Shown here piece after piece: positions 34,936 to 46,659 of a DNA stretch of 64,000 bases. A program made the position numbers and the translations under genes. Positions within the stretch are counted from its first letter, which is position 1. Every line of letters begins with the position of its first letter. The notes beneath the pieces are model-generated. The model saw nothing but the letters and a program-made list of their open reading frames with translations. It was not told where the DNA came from and searched no databases. Location of the stretch: positions 7,316,001-7,380,000 of the forward strand of contig CM060733.1 in the NCBI GenBank assembly GCA_030704615.1, read 5' to 3'. This DNA comes from Takakia lepidozioides (Eukaryota; Streptophyta; Takakiopsida; Takakiales; Takakiaceae).

Positions 34936-35820
34936 TCAGAACATGCCACAACGTAAGAGCAATGAGAAGGGGGTGAGGGAGATTACCAAACGGGCTGCTT
35001 GGCCTGCAACTCCTGCCCGGCCCCAACGCGAGGGGTTCGTGACACAAGCACGCGCTTGCTTCATCCCTTCAGCCTTTGCAAGTCCACGAGGGGACTCCCA
35101 GTAGGCAACAAGCTTATCCCAATAGGCGGGTTCAGTGTTCATTGGCCTCACAGCAGTCTTCGCCCATTTATCTTTCAGTTTTGCTCTTTCTCCTTTCATT
35201 ATCTTCCCACATTGCTTCACTATAAAATCACGATTGGCAGGGATAGGTGTGTACTCGTACATTCCATTTATGCCCTCTATTACTGTTGACATGGCACTCT
35301 GGGACTGCTGGTCAATGTCTTGTACGCTTGAGTCAAGGTAACGCAATGCCAGGCCACGCAAATCATGCTGCCAGTGTTCCTTACCTTCGCAGCCAGCATT
35401 GATGACTCCATTTCCATGCACCTCCACCTTGTGGCGCTTTAGCCCTGCAGTTACCCTTCCCTCTCCATCTCCTTCCCATTGTTTCATGGCATGGCGTCGT
35501 TCCTTCCTCAGCTCTGATGTCCATTTCCTGCCCCCATGCTCTGGAGCAGCGCCGTCATACATTGTGGGGGGTGACTGATGTGTGCCGGAGGGGGGAGGGC
35601 CGTATGGAGATGTGGGAGGCCCCCATTGTGACGTGGCAACATCAGGAAGCCAGCGCCATGACCCTGAAGCAGGGGGGGCTCCCCATGGTGCACTCTGTTG
35701 TGGAGACCATCCGGCAGGGGGTGGGTGCCAAGGTTGGTGTTGGTTGGCATTGTGTGGTGGCTGTGAGTGCTTTGCTGCAGCTTCACTCCCCTTCCGCTGC
35801 CAAAAACATCCCACACACAA
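34936..35820 (-). CDS. TNPA-like transposase exon (Transposase_24, Ptta/En-Spm family)
   Basis: The frame has 294 codons. Residues 20-110 are Pro/Gly/Trp-rich, a disordered region. The conserved part is near residues 200-280, GERAKLKDKWAKTAVRP and AYWDKLVAYWESPRGL, then AKAEGMKQARACVTNPSRW. This matches the W-L-YW and basic (K/R)-rich end of plant Transposase_24 proteins. Such proteins bind subterminal repeats of CACTA elements. No tnp2 on the same strand is close, so its partner is not obvious. The end after about residue 285 is probably intron read-through. Confidence 0.6.
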   Translation of the reverse strand: MCVGCFWQRKGSEAAAKHSQPPHNANQHQPWHPPPAGWSPQQSAPWGAPPASGSWRWLPDVATSQWGPPTSPYGPPPSGTHQSPPTMYDGAAPEHGGRKWTSELRKERRHAMKQWEGDGEGRVTAGLKRHKVEVHGNGVINAGCEGKEHWQHDLRGLALRYLDSSVQDIDQQSQSAMSTVIEGINGMYEYTPIPANRDFIVKQCGKIMKGERAKLKDKWAKTAVRPMNTEPAYWDKLVAYWESPRGLAKAEGMKQARACVTNPSRWGRAGVAGQAARLVISLTPFSLLLRCGMF

Positions 35821-36299
35821 GGTGCATCAGTTGTAGTCCTACTGAACACAACGTCACCAGAGCACAAACCATCCCACAACCACAACTATGGATTGGCTGA
35901 CCTCAAACCCACTCCCCTGCAGCGCAAGTGCCAAAAACTGAAAAGGAGAGGGACAGAATGTCCTCATAACATGTAAGCCCATTCATTGGTGAAGAAACAG
36001 AATGTGGGCGGGTTCACATCAGTACCACATGAAACTTACCAGGAAACAGAACATCCATCCGGGTTTTGCACATATCCAGTGGACATCTATTCACACAATC
36101 AGCAAATGGCTGTATGGCGGAGCCCAGCAACGGAGCCCCAAAAGGCCTAAAGACTCTCAATGTTGGAAAACACAGGTGCAGACACAATTCAATTGAAAGG
36201 ATATTGCAGACCTAGCCTCGTTGGAGTTATCAACGCATATAGCAAATGCGTACTCCAACGCAGGTGCAATGATGTGACAAAGCAACATTTCCTTGACCT

Positions 36300-37570
36300 A
36301 AAAACTAGTCCCTCTGCACACAGTGGTAGACCTGAAGGTTTTTCCACGATGTCCTCCCCTATGTCACAAATTGAAAACATGTTCAGGGATGTTTTCTGCC
36401 TAACTTCATTTTCTGCCCAATCAGATCTCCTCTACGCTGATGATGTTGCCCTTTTGGCACAATCCCCGGTCTTTCTGCAACGCCATCTCAAAATTTTGGA
36501 ACAGTTCTGCAAAGACTATGGGATGCAAGTCAATCTTAGCAAGACCAAGATCATGGTCTTCAATGGCCAGGCTGATCGTAGATTCATCTTCAACCAGCAG
36601 GAAATTGAGATTGTCAAATCATACCGGTACCTAGGTCTGGTTATCCAGTCCCCCAAGTTTCACTTTGCAGCCACTGCCTTGGACAGATTGACTAAAGGTA
36701 AGGCGGCCTCCGTCCGCCTTCACGCCAAATGCAAGCAAATACATCTGTGGCATCCCCCGACCAAAAGTGGTTGTTTGACACCGTCGTCAGCCCTGCTACC
36801 ATCAATGGTTGTGAGTTCTGGGCACCTGGTGTCCCTGTCTCCTGGTGGGAAAAGAATTTGGAACCATTACAGTCATCTTTTCTCCAAGCAATGCTTGGCG
36901 CCAGGAGCACAACTCCATCTCAGATCCTAGGTGCAGAGTTCGCATGTGTACCATTGCAATCCGAGGCACAGTTCAGGCTTACAATCTTTCTCCATAGATT
37001 GCAGGCCCTTCCACCCAAAGGGCTAGTGGCAAGGGCCCTCACAACATCTATGAGGCTCAAAGCTGCAGGTTTCGGGAACTCCCGGTATGCTCGAGTGGAC
37101 AGTTTATTGAAACGTAACGGACTTTCTACTGCTTTCTTATTACCAATGAACCCACATGAGGTGGACATCACATCCAGACATGACTGCAACAGACTCATTC
37201 GGAGAGAGCTTATGGAATTACATGTTATACCCAATCTCACAACAAAGCTCCACTTCTATCGAGAGACATTCTTGGTGCTCCGCGATGATAGAATCTTCAG
37301 ACCAAATTACCTTTCAGCACCCTTACCTCCTTCCCTCTTGAGGGCACTGGGGCGGTTCAGGGTGGGTTCCCACAACCTACGGATAGAGACTGGCAGATGG
37401 GAAAACCTGCAACGGGAGGACCGCCTATGTCCAGCTTGCATAGGGCGCAGCAAGGAAATTGAAACTGAAGAACACTTCTTCTTCTACTGCCCTGTATACT
37501 ACAAGATCCGTTTGAACAACTTTGTGGATATGTGCATCCCAGTTTCAGTTTCAGGAGAACTCAACGCCCA
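36300..37570 (+). mobile_element. 5'-truncated LINE (RT palm end and C-terminal zinc-binding region)
   Basis: The first clear block has LLYADDVALLAQSP (YADD at 36,433-36,444), then CKDYGMQVNLSKTKIMVFN and SYRYLGLVI. After a frameshift near 36,735, FDTVVSPATINGCEFWAPG, a thumb-like region and LGRFRVGSHNLRIETGRW follow. It ends in LCPACIGRSKEIETEEHFFFYCPVY, a Cys/His knuckle (given here in two parts: LCPACIGR and EEHFFFYCPVY). Everything before the YADD motif is missing or corrupt, as expected of 5' truncation during retrotransposition. No poly-A tail is obvious. It lies on the opposite strand within an array of minus-strand exons. Confidence 0.8.
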
Positions 37571-37604
37571 GAAAACAAGAACACAAGTAGGGGTAGAACT
37601 CACC

Positions 37605-37905
37605 TCACAAGCAGCGGTTTTTTGCCGTTTGCGCACCTTTTGGAGAGACTCTGCAGATGGAGGTGCAATTTTCTCCAAACTGTCCTCCACCTCATTGTCG
37701 TCGCCCATGCTATACTCGTTTGTGTCAAAATCCGAACTCGAAGACCGCCCACCGCTCAACCTTCCCTCTCGCACCGATGCCATCTGTACCGGATTCAGTC
37801 GAGCCAGGCGGGGGCTCCTTCGCACCGCGGGGCTGGAATGTGCAGAAGTGGGAGGAGGTGATGCTGCCTCGGCGGTCGAGCGCTTCTTACTAGGCGTGGA
37901 CATAG
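37605..37905 (-). CDS. Ser/Arg-rich N-terminal exon of a transposon-type protein
   Basis: From a Met at about 37,900 the minus strand reads MSTPSKKRSTAEAASPPPTS, then VRRSPRLARLN and an acidic stretch, DTNEYSMGDDNEVEDSLEK. Similar basic-then-acidic starts are common in plant transposon genes (compare the exon near 25,502). The LINE lies immediately downstream, so the rest of the gene may be the exons from 35,820 down. Confidence 0.35.
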
Positions 37906-37949
37906 ACCATGACAAAAATGAAGACAAGCGAGGACATAGACCATGACCA

Positions 37950-39614
37950 AGACAAAGACGAGCGAGGAAGACCAAGACATGCAAAGGAGGAAAGAAGGAC
38001 AAGGAGGGGAGTGTGATCACACACCCCCCGATCTGTAGTGAAGATCCGGCCGTTGTTGATTTCAAATATGAACACGTGTCGTGCATCCGACACTATGGCC
38101 TTTTCGACTTTGAGACGTTAAACCCTAAACCACTTACAATCCTCCAGACAACTAGATGTAGTGATTCACACAACTGACATGGATCCGTTAACTTTTTTTC
38201 GTTCAAAATTAGGCGAAGGAAACACACTGCAATGATGCCGTGTATGGCTCCGCTTTACATGCATTCTTGGAGAAAATGCGCATGATGTGTGAGAAGTGAA
38301 CACAGTGCTCTGCCAAATGATTCAGCAAAAACAAACTCAACTGTAGTGGTTCTCCCATCGCAGAGAAGGGTCCATTCGACACCCATCGCACCATGCCAGG
38401 TTGAGGTCCTCACACACACACCTACACACCGAGAATTTGCGAACCCACATCAGCTGGGAGAACATGGAAATTACCCCGTGGATCACATGCAAGCATGAAT
38501 GAGAAATGGGTTTATGTTACATGGGAGATTTTGGTGTACCTGCGCGACATGCAACTCTGTCTACATACTCCATAAGTCGTTGTCCCAAGACCCAAGTGGA
38601 CAGGGGAGGCCGGTGAGTCTGTACCACAAATGGTAATCATACAGCAGAGGGTACTGCTGCCCAACGTGCAAAAGCCGCCAGCTGCAGGATGTTAGGCATG
38701 CGAACTCGGGCACAGCACGCCTCCTCTGCACCCCACTCCGTCCCAACCAGTGCAAAACAACCGTGCATGCATTGACTGCCCTCTGGCTTTCTCTCCAGGC
38801 ATTTGGGGGTCTGCGATCTGCTACACGTAAGTGTCTTTGAATGCGACGATCAAAGGATCCGGTCACTTGCAGTTGCCGTCTCAAGGGCAGCATTGCAAGA
38901 ATCAGAATTAAGTAAGAAAGATGGTGGAAGAAGCTGCAAACAGCAAATGAGTGAAGTGGCAGGGCGATGCTCCATTTTTAACATGCTCCCCTTCCCGCCA
39001 TGGTGATAGAGCCACACAAATGGACTCCCTTCCCGCCACGGTGCAATTTCACGGCAACGGAACGGGATTGTCCGCCGAAACGTGATTTGGAGATGGCCTA
39101 AGACAAGTGGCGCAGGTTCTGGCCTTGTAGTCAGGTTGTTCACACTTCAATGCACACATTTCATACACATTCAACCATATGCCCAAGATCACAACGTCGT
39201 CAATCGTGAAAATTGAAATTCCACGTACGTCCTCCGATTCCTCACACACACACGAACTGTAGAGACAGGTCGTTTTCCAGGATGTCGTTGTTTGAGTCGA
39301 TTTTGGTCATTTCTCTCAGTGTCTTGTTGAAAAGATTCTAGTTATGATGGGAAGCATCGTGATGGCTTTTAAATGGTTTGCTGTTGAGTGTAACTTTTCA
39401 TCATGTTGTGGAATCTACCGGTTGGTATAAAATGTCAACTGTCTTCTCTGCCAAAGGATGTGCGGCTGAACCTTTCAAATTGAGATTGCAGGAGGAGGGA
39501 ATTGACGGTAGTGAAATGGGAGTGGCAGAGCCAAATTGAGGAATCTCTGCAAAGGAGAATCCGGCCCCCTGCAACGGCGTGCACAAACAGCATTGAAGAG
39601 GCTCCCCAACAAAA
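37950..39614. other. No gene recognised; probable 5' region of the CACTA tnp2 gene
   Basis: There is no coding motif. CACTATGGCC at 38,091 begins like a CACTA terminus, but I found no matching inverted end, so I do not call it. Confidence 0.35.
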
Positions 39615-42430
39615 ATGAGTTCCCCTCGCCCATGCGGAGGACTTCCAATTAATCACCCTTGTAGACAGAACACCCGAGATGACAGGTTGTGGGAAAGAGA
39701 AGTGGCACGTGCCCGAGCCCTTGGGCTTTCAAGGATGCCATGCCCATGTGAACGTTGTTTGGGCACTACAAGTAGATCTGAGGACGGTGTGCGCACACAT
39801 CTCCTTCACCACAAAAGACATGAAGCATTTCGGGTGTGGATTGGAGATGGACCTGCAGACGAAGACGATGAGGAGTGGGCACAATTGGACAATGCACACC
39901 CCCGAGGGAGCCATACAGACAGGCCAGACGAGGACTATGTCATGGGCGCAGGACATGAACCAGGCATGGACGGAGGGGTGGAGATTACTCGAATGTTGCA
40001 GGAAGCATTCCACATCATGGACGATGCTGAAGAGGGGGACGGCGCTGCGACAACTGGGGATGGTGATGACGCAGGAAATGAAGGCATTCACGTGGGGGAA
40101 GGCGTGGAAGGAGGTGGAGATGGAGAATTGAATTCTGCACACATGACACTAGAAGAAGCATGTGTGCCACTGTACGAGGGATGCAAATCCACAAAGCTTG
40201 CTGCCACCATGCTGTTGATGAACCTGTGCACAACCCACGGTGTCTCAGACCATTTTGTGGACGAGTTGTTCTCTTTGCTTCGGCTGAACTTGCTTCCACA
40301 ACCAAATGAAATGCCAAAAAGCTGTCACATGGCCAACCAAATGATTGGGAAGCTCGGCCTCAACTACGTGAAAATACATGCATGTCCAAAAGGACATGTA
40401 CTTTTCAGAAGAGAGTACAAGGATGCTATGGAGTGCCCCAAATGCGGTGCAGCCCGATACCATGATGTGGGCAGGTTACAACAGCCAGCCAAGGTGTTGA
40501 GGCACTTTCCCCTTATCCCCCGTCTATTACGAATGTACAAATGCAAGACCATTAGTGAGCTCATGACTTGGCATTCCAGGAATGCCTCAAACGATGGTTT
40601 GGTAAGGCATGTCCCAGATTCCCTTGCATGGAAGCATATAGATGCAACTTGGCCCGATTTTGCCGAGGACCCACGCAATGTGCGATTGGCTGTATCTACG
40701 GATGGAGTAAACCCATACGGATCAAAGAGTTGCACATGGTCCACATGGCCCGTGCAGTTGGTGGCATACAACCTGCCACCATGGTTGACAACAAAGAAAT
40801 TCTTTGTCATGTTGTCTCTCTTGATTCCAGGCAAGGAGTCCGTGACAAATGCAAACATAGATGTGTATTTGCAACCATTGATTGAAGAGCTACAGGAACT
40901 ATGGATTGGAGTTGAAGCTTACGACATTTTGAAACCAGTAGGGCAACGGAGTTTCACCCTCCGTGCCATACTCATGTGGTCAATCCACGATTTCCCCGCA
41001 TATGGCCTTGTTGCGGGTTGCAAGACGAAGGGCTACAAAGGGTGCCCCATTTGTGGGCCCTATGTGGATTCACGGCACTCAAAGCCACTAGGGAAGACAA
41101 TATACATGGGGCATCGACGTTACCTTGCAAGAAACCACCCCTACCGACGAGCAGGAAGGCACTTCAATGGATGTGTTGAAAAGAGAATGGCACCAAATGT
41201 TGTGACACCGGAGGAGACATTGCAATTTGCAAAGGAGAAAAGGGATTTGCCATACTGGAAGGTGCATGAATCCCCCCCCCCCCCATTCACTCACTTTCTT
41301 TCACATTGTGCTTCCTGGAATTACCTTTACTGTCAGGAGTCCTTCCACCAACTCCTAAGTCAGTGTAACTACTATGCAGTAGATGTTGAAGTCGTACACC
41401 TCACTGTGGAGAGGATCGTGGAGTTGTTGAAAGCAGAATGTAGTAACATGGACAACTTCTGCCACATATTCTACTTTTTTGGCCCATAGAACTTGGTGTC
41501 ATGGGAGGACATTTGGCATTTCAGAACCTCTTGCAGCGGTACCTCCTGGACCCCATGCATTGTGAGAAGAACTTCTGCGAGAACATTCTGAAGACTATCT
41601 TTGGGGAGAAGGATACGATAAACGTACGAAAGGACATGGAGATTGAAGGGATACGGTCACATCTGTGGCTAAGGCCTGATCCAAATAGACCAGGCAAAGT
41701 GCTCATGCCAGCAGCATCATACGTCCTGACCAAATCAGAGCAAGAGGATTTTTTGAAGACATTGGGAGCCATGAAAGTGCCAACCGGATTCTCGGGTGCT
41801 TTCCAAAAGCATGCCATAAACAAGAAATGGTCGGGGATGAAGTCACATGATCTACACGTGATGATGCAACAGATTTTGCCAGTGTGCATTCGGGGTACGA
41901 TGGCGCCAGGTCCTCGAACAGCCATAATGCGTGTAAGTCGAGTGTTTAGGAAGATTTGTGCGAAGGTGTGGGATCCGAGGGACATTACATCGTTGCATGA
42001 GGATGTGGCTATGACCTTATGTTTGCTGGAGAAAGAATTCCCTCCATCATTCTTTGACGTCATGACGCACTTGCTAGTGCATCTTGTAGAGGAGTTGCAT
42101 GTGTGTGGGCCCGTAGCCAGCCGGTGGATGTACCCCATGGAGAGGTACATGAAGGATCTGAAGGGGTATGTACGCAACATGGCACGGCCAGAGGGGAGTA
42201 TGGCGGAGGGCTACATCCGCGACGAAGCCCTGGGCTTCATGACAGAGTATATGTCTTCATTTGATGCAATACAACGACGGGTGTGGGACGAGAACGAGGA
42301 AGAAGGAGTTGTAGGCGAGGTCCTAGAAGGTGGTGGAACAAAGCGTGCCATGAGCCCGCGCCTTCGGGATGTGGCACATGATTATGTGCTGAACAACACA
42401 ACAACCATGACACCATGGAGACAGTGGGTG
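39615..42430 (+). CDS. CACTA/En-Spm tnp2 transposase (TNPD type), copy 1
   Basis: Exon 1 (from 39,615 to about 41,270) encodes the N-terminal zinc-binding block CPCERCLGTTSRSEDGVRTH, then PLYEGCKSTKLAATMLLMN, the Cys-rich HACPKGHVLF / CPKCGAARY and the transposase core DPRNVRLAVSTDGVNPYG. It continues through FAYGLVAGCKTKGYKGCP-like sequence and KRDLPYW. A C-run (41,273-41,284) and a non-conserved stretch precede the acceptor at 41,523. Exon 2 then opens NLLQRYLLDPMHCEKNFCEN and carries the DUF4218 block FDVMTHLLVHLVEELH and ASRWMYPMERYMKDLKG, ending near MTPWRQ. There are no internal stops in about 860 codons. This transposase cuts CACTA ends together with a TNPA protein. Terminal repeats were not found. 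Confidence 0.88.
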
Positions 42431-42721
42431 CCAACTTACATCCCTCCTGTGCTATTCTTAATGGTTTTGTATGCTGGAATTACATATATATTGTCACAAG
42501 TCATTCCGGCCACTATGGGAGTGGGATCGTGTACTAACAGGGTGCTTCAGACGACTACAGAGGGTGTTTCGTAGATCTTGGTTGTTGCTTGCAAGTGATT
42601 ATGAAGTAGGCTGCATCACTACAGTGTGCTTGAAAGGACACACACTCTGCATGTGGCATGCATGTACAGCACGGTGTTGGTCAGGGGGACTGAGTTGCAG
42701 CTTCTATTTGGTTTCTGCCAG

Positions 42722-43607
42722 AAAGTACGCAGCGGAGAAGGTCCGCCTGAAAATGGAACGGAGTGCATTTGCAAAAGCATGGCGGAGGGGCGGTCGTAGG
42801 CGCAGATCCCCGGTGGAGTACCCCACAACAATGGAGGAGCTGCAGCCCTTTACAGTGTGGGTCAGATCTGCAATTGCAGTGTATGCATCAGAGAACGAGG
42901 ACCCAGATGAGGGCATGGTGAGTCTGTCATTCCCCCCAGGGCTGATTGCCACTTCGTACCGGTCAATGAAAGCATATGGCAATCACTATAGAGTGGACGA
43001 TGCCAACACCAGCCTCCTGGTGACTTATGACAACGGAGTGGCATCATTTTTTGAACAAGAGAGTAGGAGCTGTGCACGAGATCGGAATCCAATTTCATGC
43101 CATGTGCAATATGTAGGAGTGATCAAAGAGATCCTTAAACTAGACTATGGTCTTGTGAAGCCAATTCTATTCCGTTGTTCTTGGGTAAAAGCCAATATGG
43201 TAGGAGAGAATGCCACCATGAAACGGGATGAGTACGGGTTCCTCCTTGCTGATTTCAGAAAAATGCTACCACAAGATGAAGAGTCATTCATCTTCCCATC
43301 GCAAGTTGAGCAAGTTTTCTTTTCAGATGACACCCATGCGCCGGGATGGAAGGTGGTTCTTCACAAGGACCCCTGGGCCAAACGAGTCGTGGCCGACGTC
43401 CATGATCTGGACCTAGGGGAGAATGCCGACCACGAGGGTCTGAGGGAACCACGAAATCTACCAGATACGGCCGAACCAGTCTCTTTGGAAGGAGCAATTA
43501 CCTTTAATGAGGAAGACATTCCAGGGTTGGTAATTACCGCAAGGCAAATTGCAGATGTGGGTAGTGAAGGGGAAGATTATTTGGATACAGATAGTGAGCC
43601 CAGCTGA
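42722..43607 (+). CDS. tnp2 3' exon with DUF4216
   Basis: After an acceptor at 42,721 the frame runs to a TGA at 43,607. It contains the DUF4216 features YVGVIKEILKLDYGLVKPIL, FRCSWVKANM, RDEYGFLLADFRK and FPSQVEQVFFSDD, followed by an acidic tail. DUF4216 follows DUF4218 in complete plant CACTA tnp2 proteins, so this is the last exon of copy 1. Its order, spacing and open frame fit a recently active element. The upstream intron, from about 42,430, looks ordinary. Confidence 0.85.
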
Positions 43608-44267
43608 ATCTCAGTGTCCATTAAGCCAGCAGCTCATAGACTCTATGCTAAGGACTCTTACTGTCCTTAGAAACCATTTTGTACAGTCCTACAAGCGCGC
43701 AAGGGCGAGACAGTTAATAGTATCAATAATGTCCCGGTATGTGGTCCGTACTGTCTTGTGAACAAACCTTTTTTTGTTCTGCCAATATTGTTTCTGACAT
43801 GTGAGGAGAGGATCGTCTTCATGTACGAGAAGTAGACGTGAATGTGTGCATGCATTTTCTGGCCCAGCTGCATGCTTTCCAGGAACAAAAACCAGTGGAA
43901 TGGGGGGTGTCTCCAAAGGAGCAGGACCGAACGACACCTTTTTGTGCTTCCCTTGCTTTCCTTCTCACCGTTGTTGCATTCTCCCACCTGCCCAACAGCA
44001 GCACTCTCGAAGCAATGCCGTGCAAAACGGTAAACATTGCCTGAAATTGTGGAGCAGAAAATGGAAATGAAATTGCAGTACTGGTAATGTTGTCAGCCAC
44101 ATGCTTCCTCAGCCCAATCCACCAGAAGTTCAAAATGGAAAGAAGGCACATCCAGCAGCTGCCCAACCATCTCACCGTCTCATTCGCTCCTTGTAGACAC
44201 AAACATGCCCTAGTTCATTATATGGATTGCAGGGATTCCAAGAATATGGTGCCTTACCTGAAGTCCT
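43608..44267. other. No gene recognised
   Basis: This may be the 3' flank of the tnp2 gene. I looked for a CACTA right end (TTCTTGTAGTG) and did not see one. Confidence 0.35.
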
Positions 44268-45190
44268 TCAGCCGGTGTACAACCTCTTCCTGCTCCTGGT
44301 GGGAGACGGCACGGATGGGAGATTGCCTATGTAGCCATGCCTCTCCATAAAGTCTTTGTACCATGCAAGTGACTTTCCATTCCCATCATCCACAGTAGTC
44401 ATAACTGGGTCTTCACCAGGGTACTGAAGACCCTCCTCCATCATGGCAGTCAAGTCCAAAATCTTTCCCTTCGTAGCTCTCACCAATGCAAGAAGATGTT
44501 GTTGGAGGAATTTGTTGGTATCTGTCAGTTGAAGGATACTTTCCCACTCTGTAGAGATAAGGGCAAGTAGGTTGGGCAATGTACTTGTACCAGCGGATGT
44601 TTTGTGAGCCATAGAAGGGGAGGTTAGACCTAGGGGAGTTCGTGAAGACAAAGGCATGGAAGAGGGGGACTGATGGGCGGTTAGCAAGTTGTGGAGGCCA
44701 CCTTTACATGTGCCCAATAGGGATCCGCACAACTTTGCAATCAGCCCGTCCTCCACATGGGGGTGGAGCATCTTCAAAACCTTTACCTGGTGTGCACACA
44801 TATTTCCTTTCTGGGCCCAATGACAATCACAGCAACCCCACTTAGAATCCGGATTGTGGACAGTATATGTCATACCCAAATGGCGGTGGCATTGAACTGT
44901 TGCAATGCCTCTAGGTGTGTCAGGCAGGTGCACATTCGCATCTGGAATGTTGTTGGTAAGCAAAATAGAAGTACAAACAAATCCCTCCTGCCGCTTGTTT
45001 CGGATGAACCCATAAGCCTTCACATGTGACATGTACCAATAATGGGTTAGCACATCACCTGTCAGTTCAGAGATGAGTTGGAATCCACCCGCCTACTACC
45101 GAGGATGCTTTTGGTGCTCTTCAATTGCGCTTTAAGGTTCCCGTGGTATTGCAGCATTAGTATCTTGAGAGGCATGAGGTATGTTCCGGG
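44268..45190 (-). pseudogene. Mutator-like transposase C-terminal module with SWIM zinc finger (inverted)
   Basis: The minus strand encodes YHGNLKAQLKST and RRVD, a +/-1 frameshift near 45,080, then LISELTGDVLTHYWYMSHVK and AYGFIRNKRQEGFV. The SWIM finger is CCDCHWAQKGNMCAHQVKVL (C-x-C-x8-C-x-H). After it lies a less conserved tail with LSSRTPLGLTSPSMAHK. This is the part of FAR1/MULE-type transposases that follows the catalytic domain. The other modules of such a protein lie next to it on the plus strand, so the locus has been rearranged. Confidence 0.75.
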
Positions 45191-45497
45191 ATCCCTTCAT
45201 CCACATTTTGGCTTTTGGAAGCCACTCTCTCTCCATGTAGGTGCAAAATTTTGTCTCAGAAGGGTACTTCTCCCGCAGGTCCAGAATTTTGAATACGGCC
45301 CAAACAAATGCTCAAACACGGCCATCGTCGCATAGTTGCTTGTGATGCAACCTTTGGGACGAATGAAAAGAAGGTTGCGGCAGTTTCTTAACCCAAATGT
45401 CCTCAAAGCTTGTCAAATTATGTTCTTCATGTGAACTTTTCTGTTCTTGTACCATTTCCTTTGAACTCACTTCAGTTACACATGATTATTGTTGCAG

Positions 45498-45976
45498 TAC
45501 CCCTTGTATACCATGATGGTATTCGACAACTGGCTGAATGGTATTCCAGTGGCTTACATTATCACTGGAAGGTGCAAAACCATCGATCTTAGGCCTTGGA
45601 TAGAGGCACTTAACAAACAAATGACAAGTCTGCAGGTAGACTGGCATCCGAATGCCTTTATTGTGGATGACGCAGATGTTGAAATTGCTGCAATTAGGTA
45701 CGTCCATGAACTGAGACAATATACCTACCATGATCTCTTAGTTACACATGAATTTCAGTTTATCTGCCTGATAAGGGAACAGATCTGTGTGGGGGGATTG
45801 TGTTGTTTTCTTGTGCTTGTGGCATGTTCGCCGAGCCTGGCAGAAGAATGTTGTAGCAAAGGTGAAAGACCCAGTATTGCGAGCGGCTATATTACAAGAT
45901 CTGGCACAGATCATGGACGAGAGAAAGGAGACCTATGGGGATCGAGGGAAGACATCAAGAGGGGATGCATGTGCAG
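45498..45976 (+). pseudogene. Mutator-like transposase catalytic (DDE) module, partial
   Basis: After an acceptor at 45,497 the exon reads YPLYTMMVFDNWLNGIPVAY, then WHPNAFIVDDADVEIAAI (second catalytic Asp), and ends at a GTACGT donor (45,697/45,698). A further block near 45,790-45,900 reads VWGDCVVFLCLWHVRRAWQK and NVVAKVKDPVLRAAILQDLA. The exon with the first catalytic Asp is missing. The frame then loses similarity before the third acidic residue. It cannot work as it stands. Confidence 0.78.
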
Positions 45977-46290
45977 GTTTGTAGTGAAGCAATGCTATGT
46001 GGACCCTGATATTGCAGAGCTGGTTTATTATGAAAAGAGACATGTCAATGGGGCTGGAGAGGTCTGCCATGGACCCACTCAGCAACTAGGTCGTATTTCA
46101 TTACCTCCCCACTTGAGCGATGACATGAAATCCTGGGTGTTACATAACCTACGTCTAGGACTAAGCATCAACAAGATAATGGCAAAGCACACGTAGAGGG
46201 TGAGGGATATCATGGATGGGGGGTTGGAGGTTACTCGTGATACCTTCCTTCTTTTAATTGACATCCCTGACTCACCGTCCACTTCCAATT
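45977..46290 (+). pseudogene. Mutator-like transposase N-terminal module, displaced downstream of the catalytic part
   Basis: A tgtgcag acceptor precedes FVVKQCYVDPDIAELVYYEK, then GEVCHGPTQ, LSDDMKSWVLHNLRLGLS and, past an in-frame TAG at about 46,194, RVRDIMDGGLEVTRDTFLLL. In intact relatives this region lies before the DDE domain. Here it lies after it on the same strand. The stop could come from CAG by a C-to-T change. Confidence 0.6.
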
Positions 46291-46376
46291 ATGAGGCTAT
46301 GCCTCTGCCTCTGTGTGCGGGGAGGGTCATGAAGTATTTCTGCAAATGTTCCGCCATGGCACAAATATACGTATAA

Positions 46377-46378
<2 letters not shown>

Positions 46379-46411
<33 letters not shown>

Positions 46412-46419
46412 GAGAGAGA
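46379..46419. repeat. (AG)n microsatellite
   Basis: About 40 bases of AG with one interruption (GTGAG). Confidence 0.95.
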
Positions 46420-46574
46420 CCTTCCCATTTTGGTTGCCCCGAGTTAATTGAAACGATGAGGGATATTATTGATCTACATGCATAGAGTTTATAAGGCGCA
46501 CACTAGAAAAGGCTCGGGAGTTTAATGCGAGCCCTTCGGTCCTGCCTGCGTGGCACCCCCCTCGCCCCCCACAG

Positions 46575-46595
46575 CCCCCCCCCCCCCCCCCCCCC
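46575..46595. repeat. C21 homopolymer in a GC-rich patch
   Basis: Twenty-one consecutive C within an unusually GC-rich patch (about 46,540-46,660) of a region that is otherwise near 45 percent GC. The length should be treated as approximate because sequencing of such runs is unreliable. Confidence 0.85.
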
Positions 46596-46659
46596 GGTGC
46601 CCGCGCGGCTTGCGGTCGCCGAGCCCGCCCCCCGCTCTGCCGCCCCTGTGCTTGCTGCT

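Noticed and set aside
38091-38105. CACTATGGCC as the left end of CACTA copy 1
   Set aside because: No matching inverted end was found downstream of the tnp2 gene, and CACTA by itself is too short to be evidence.
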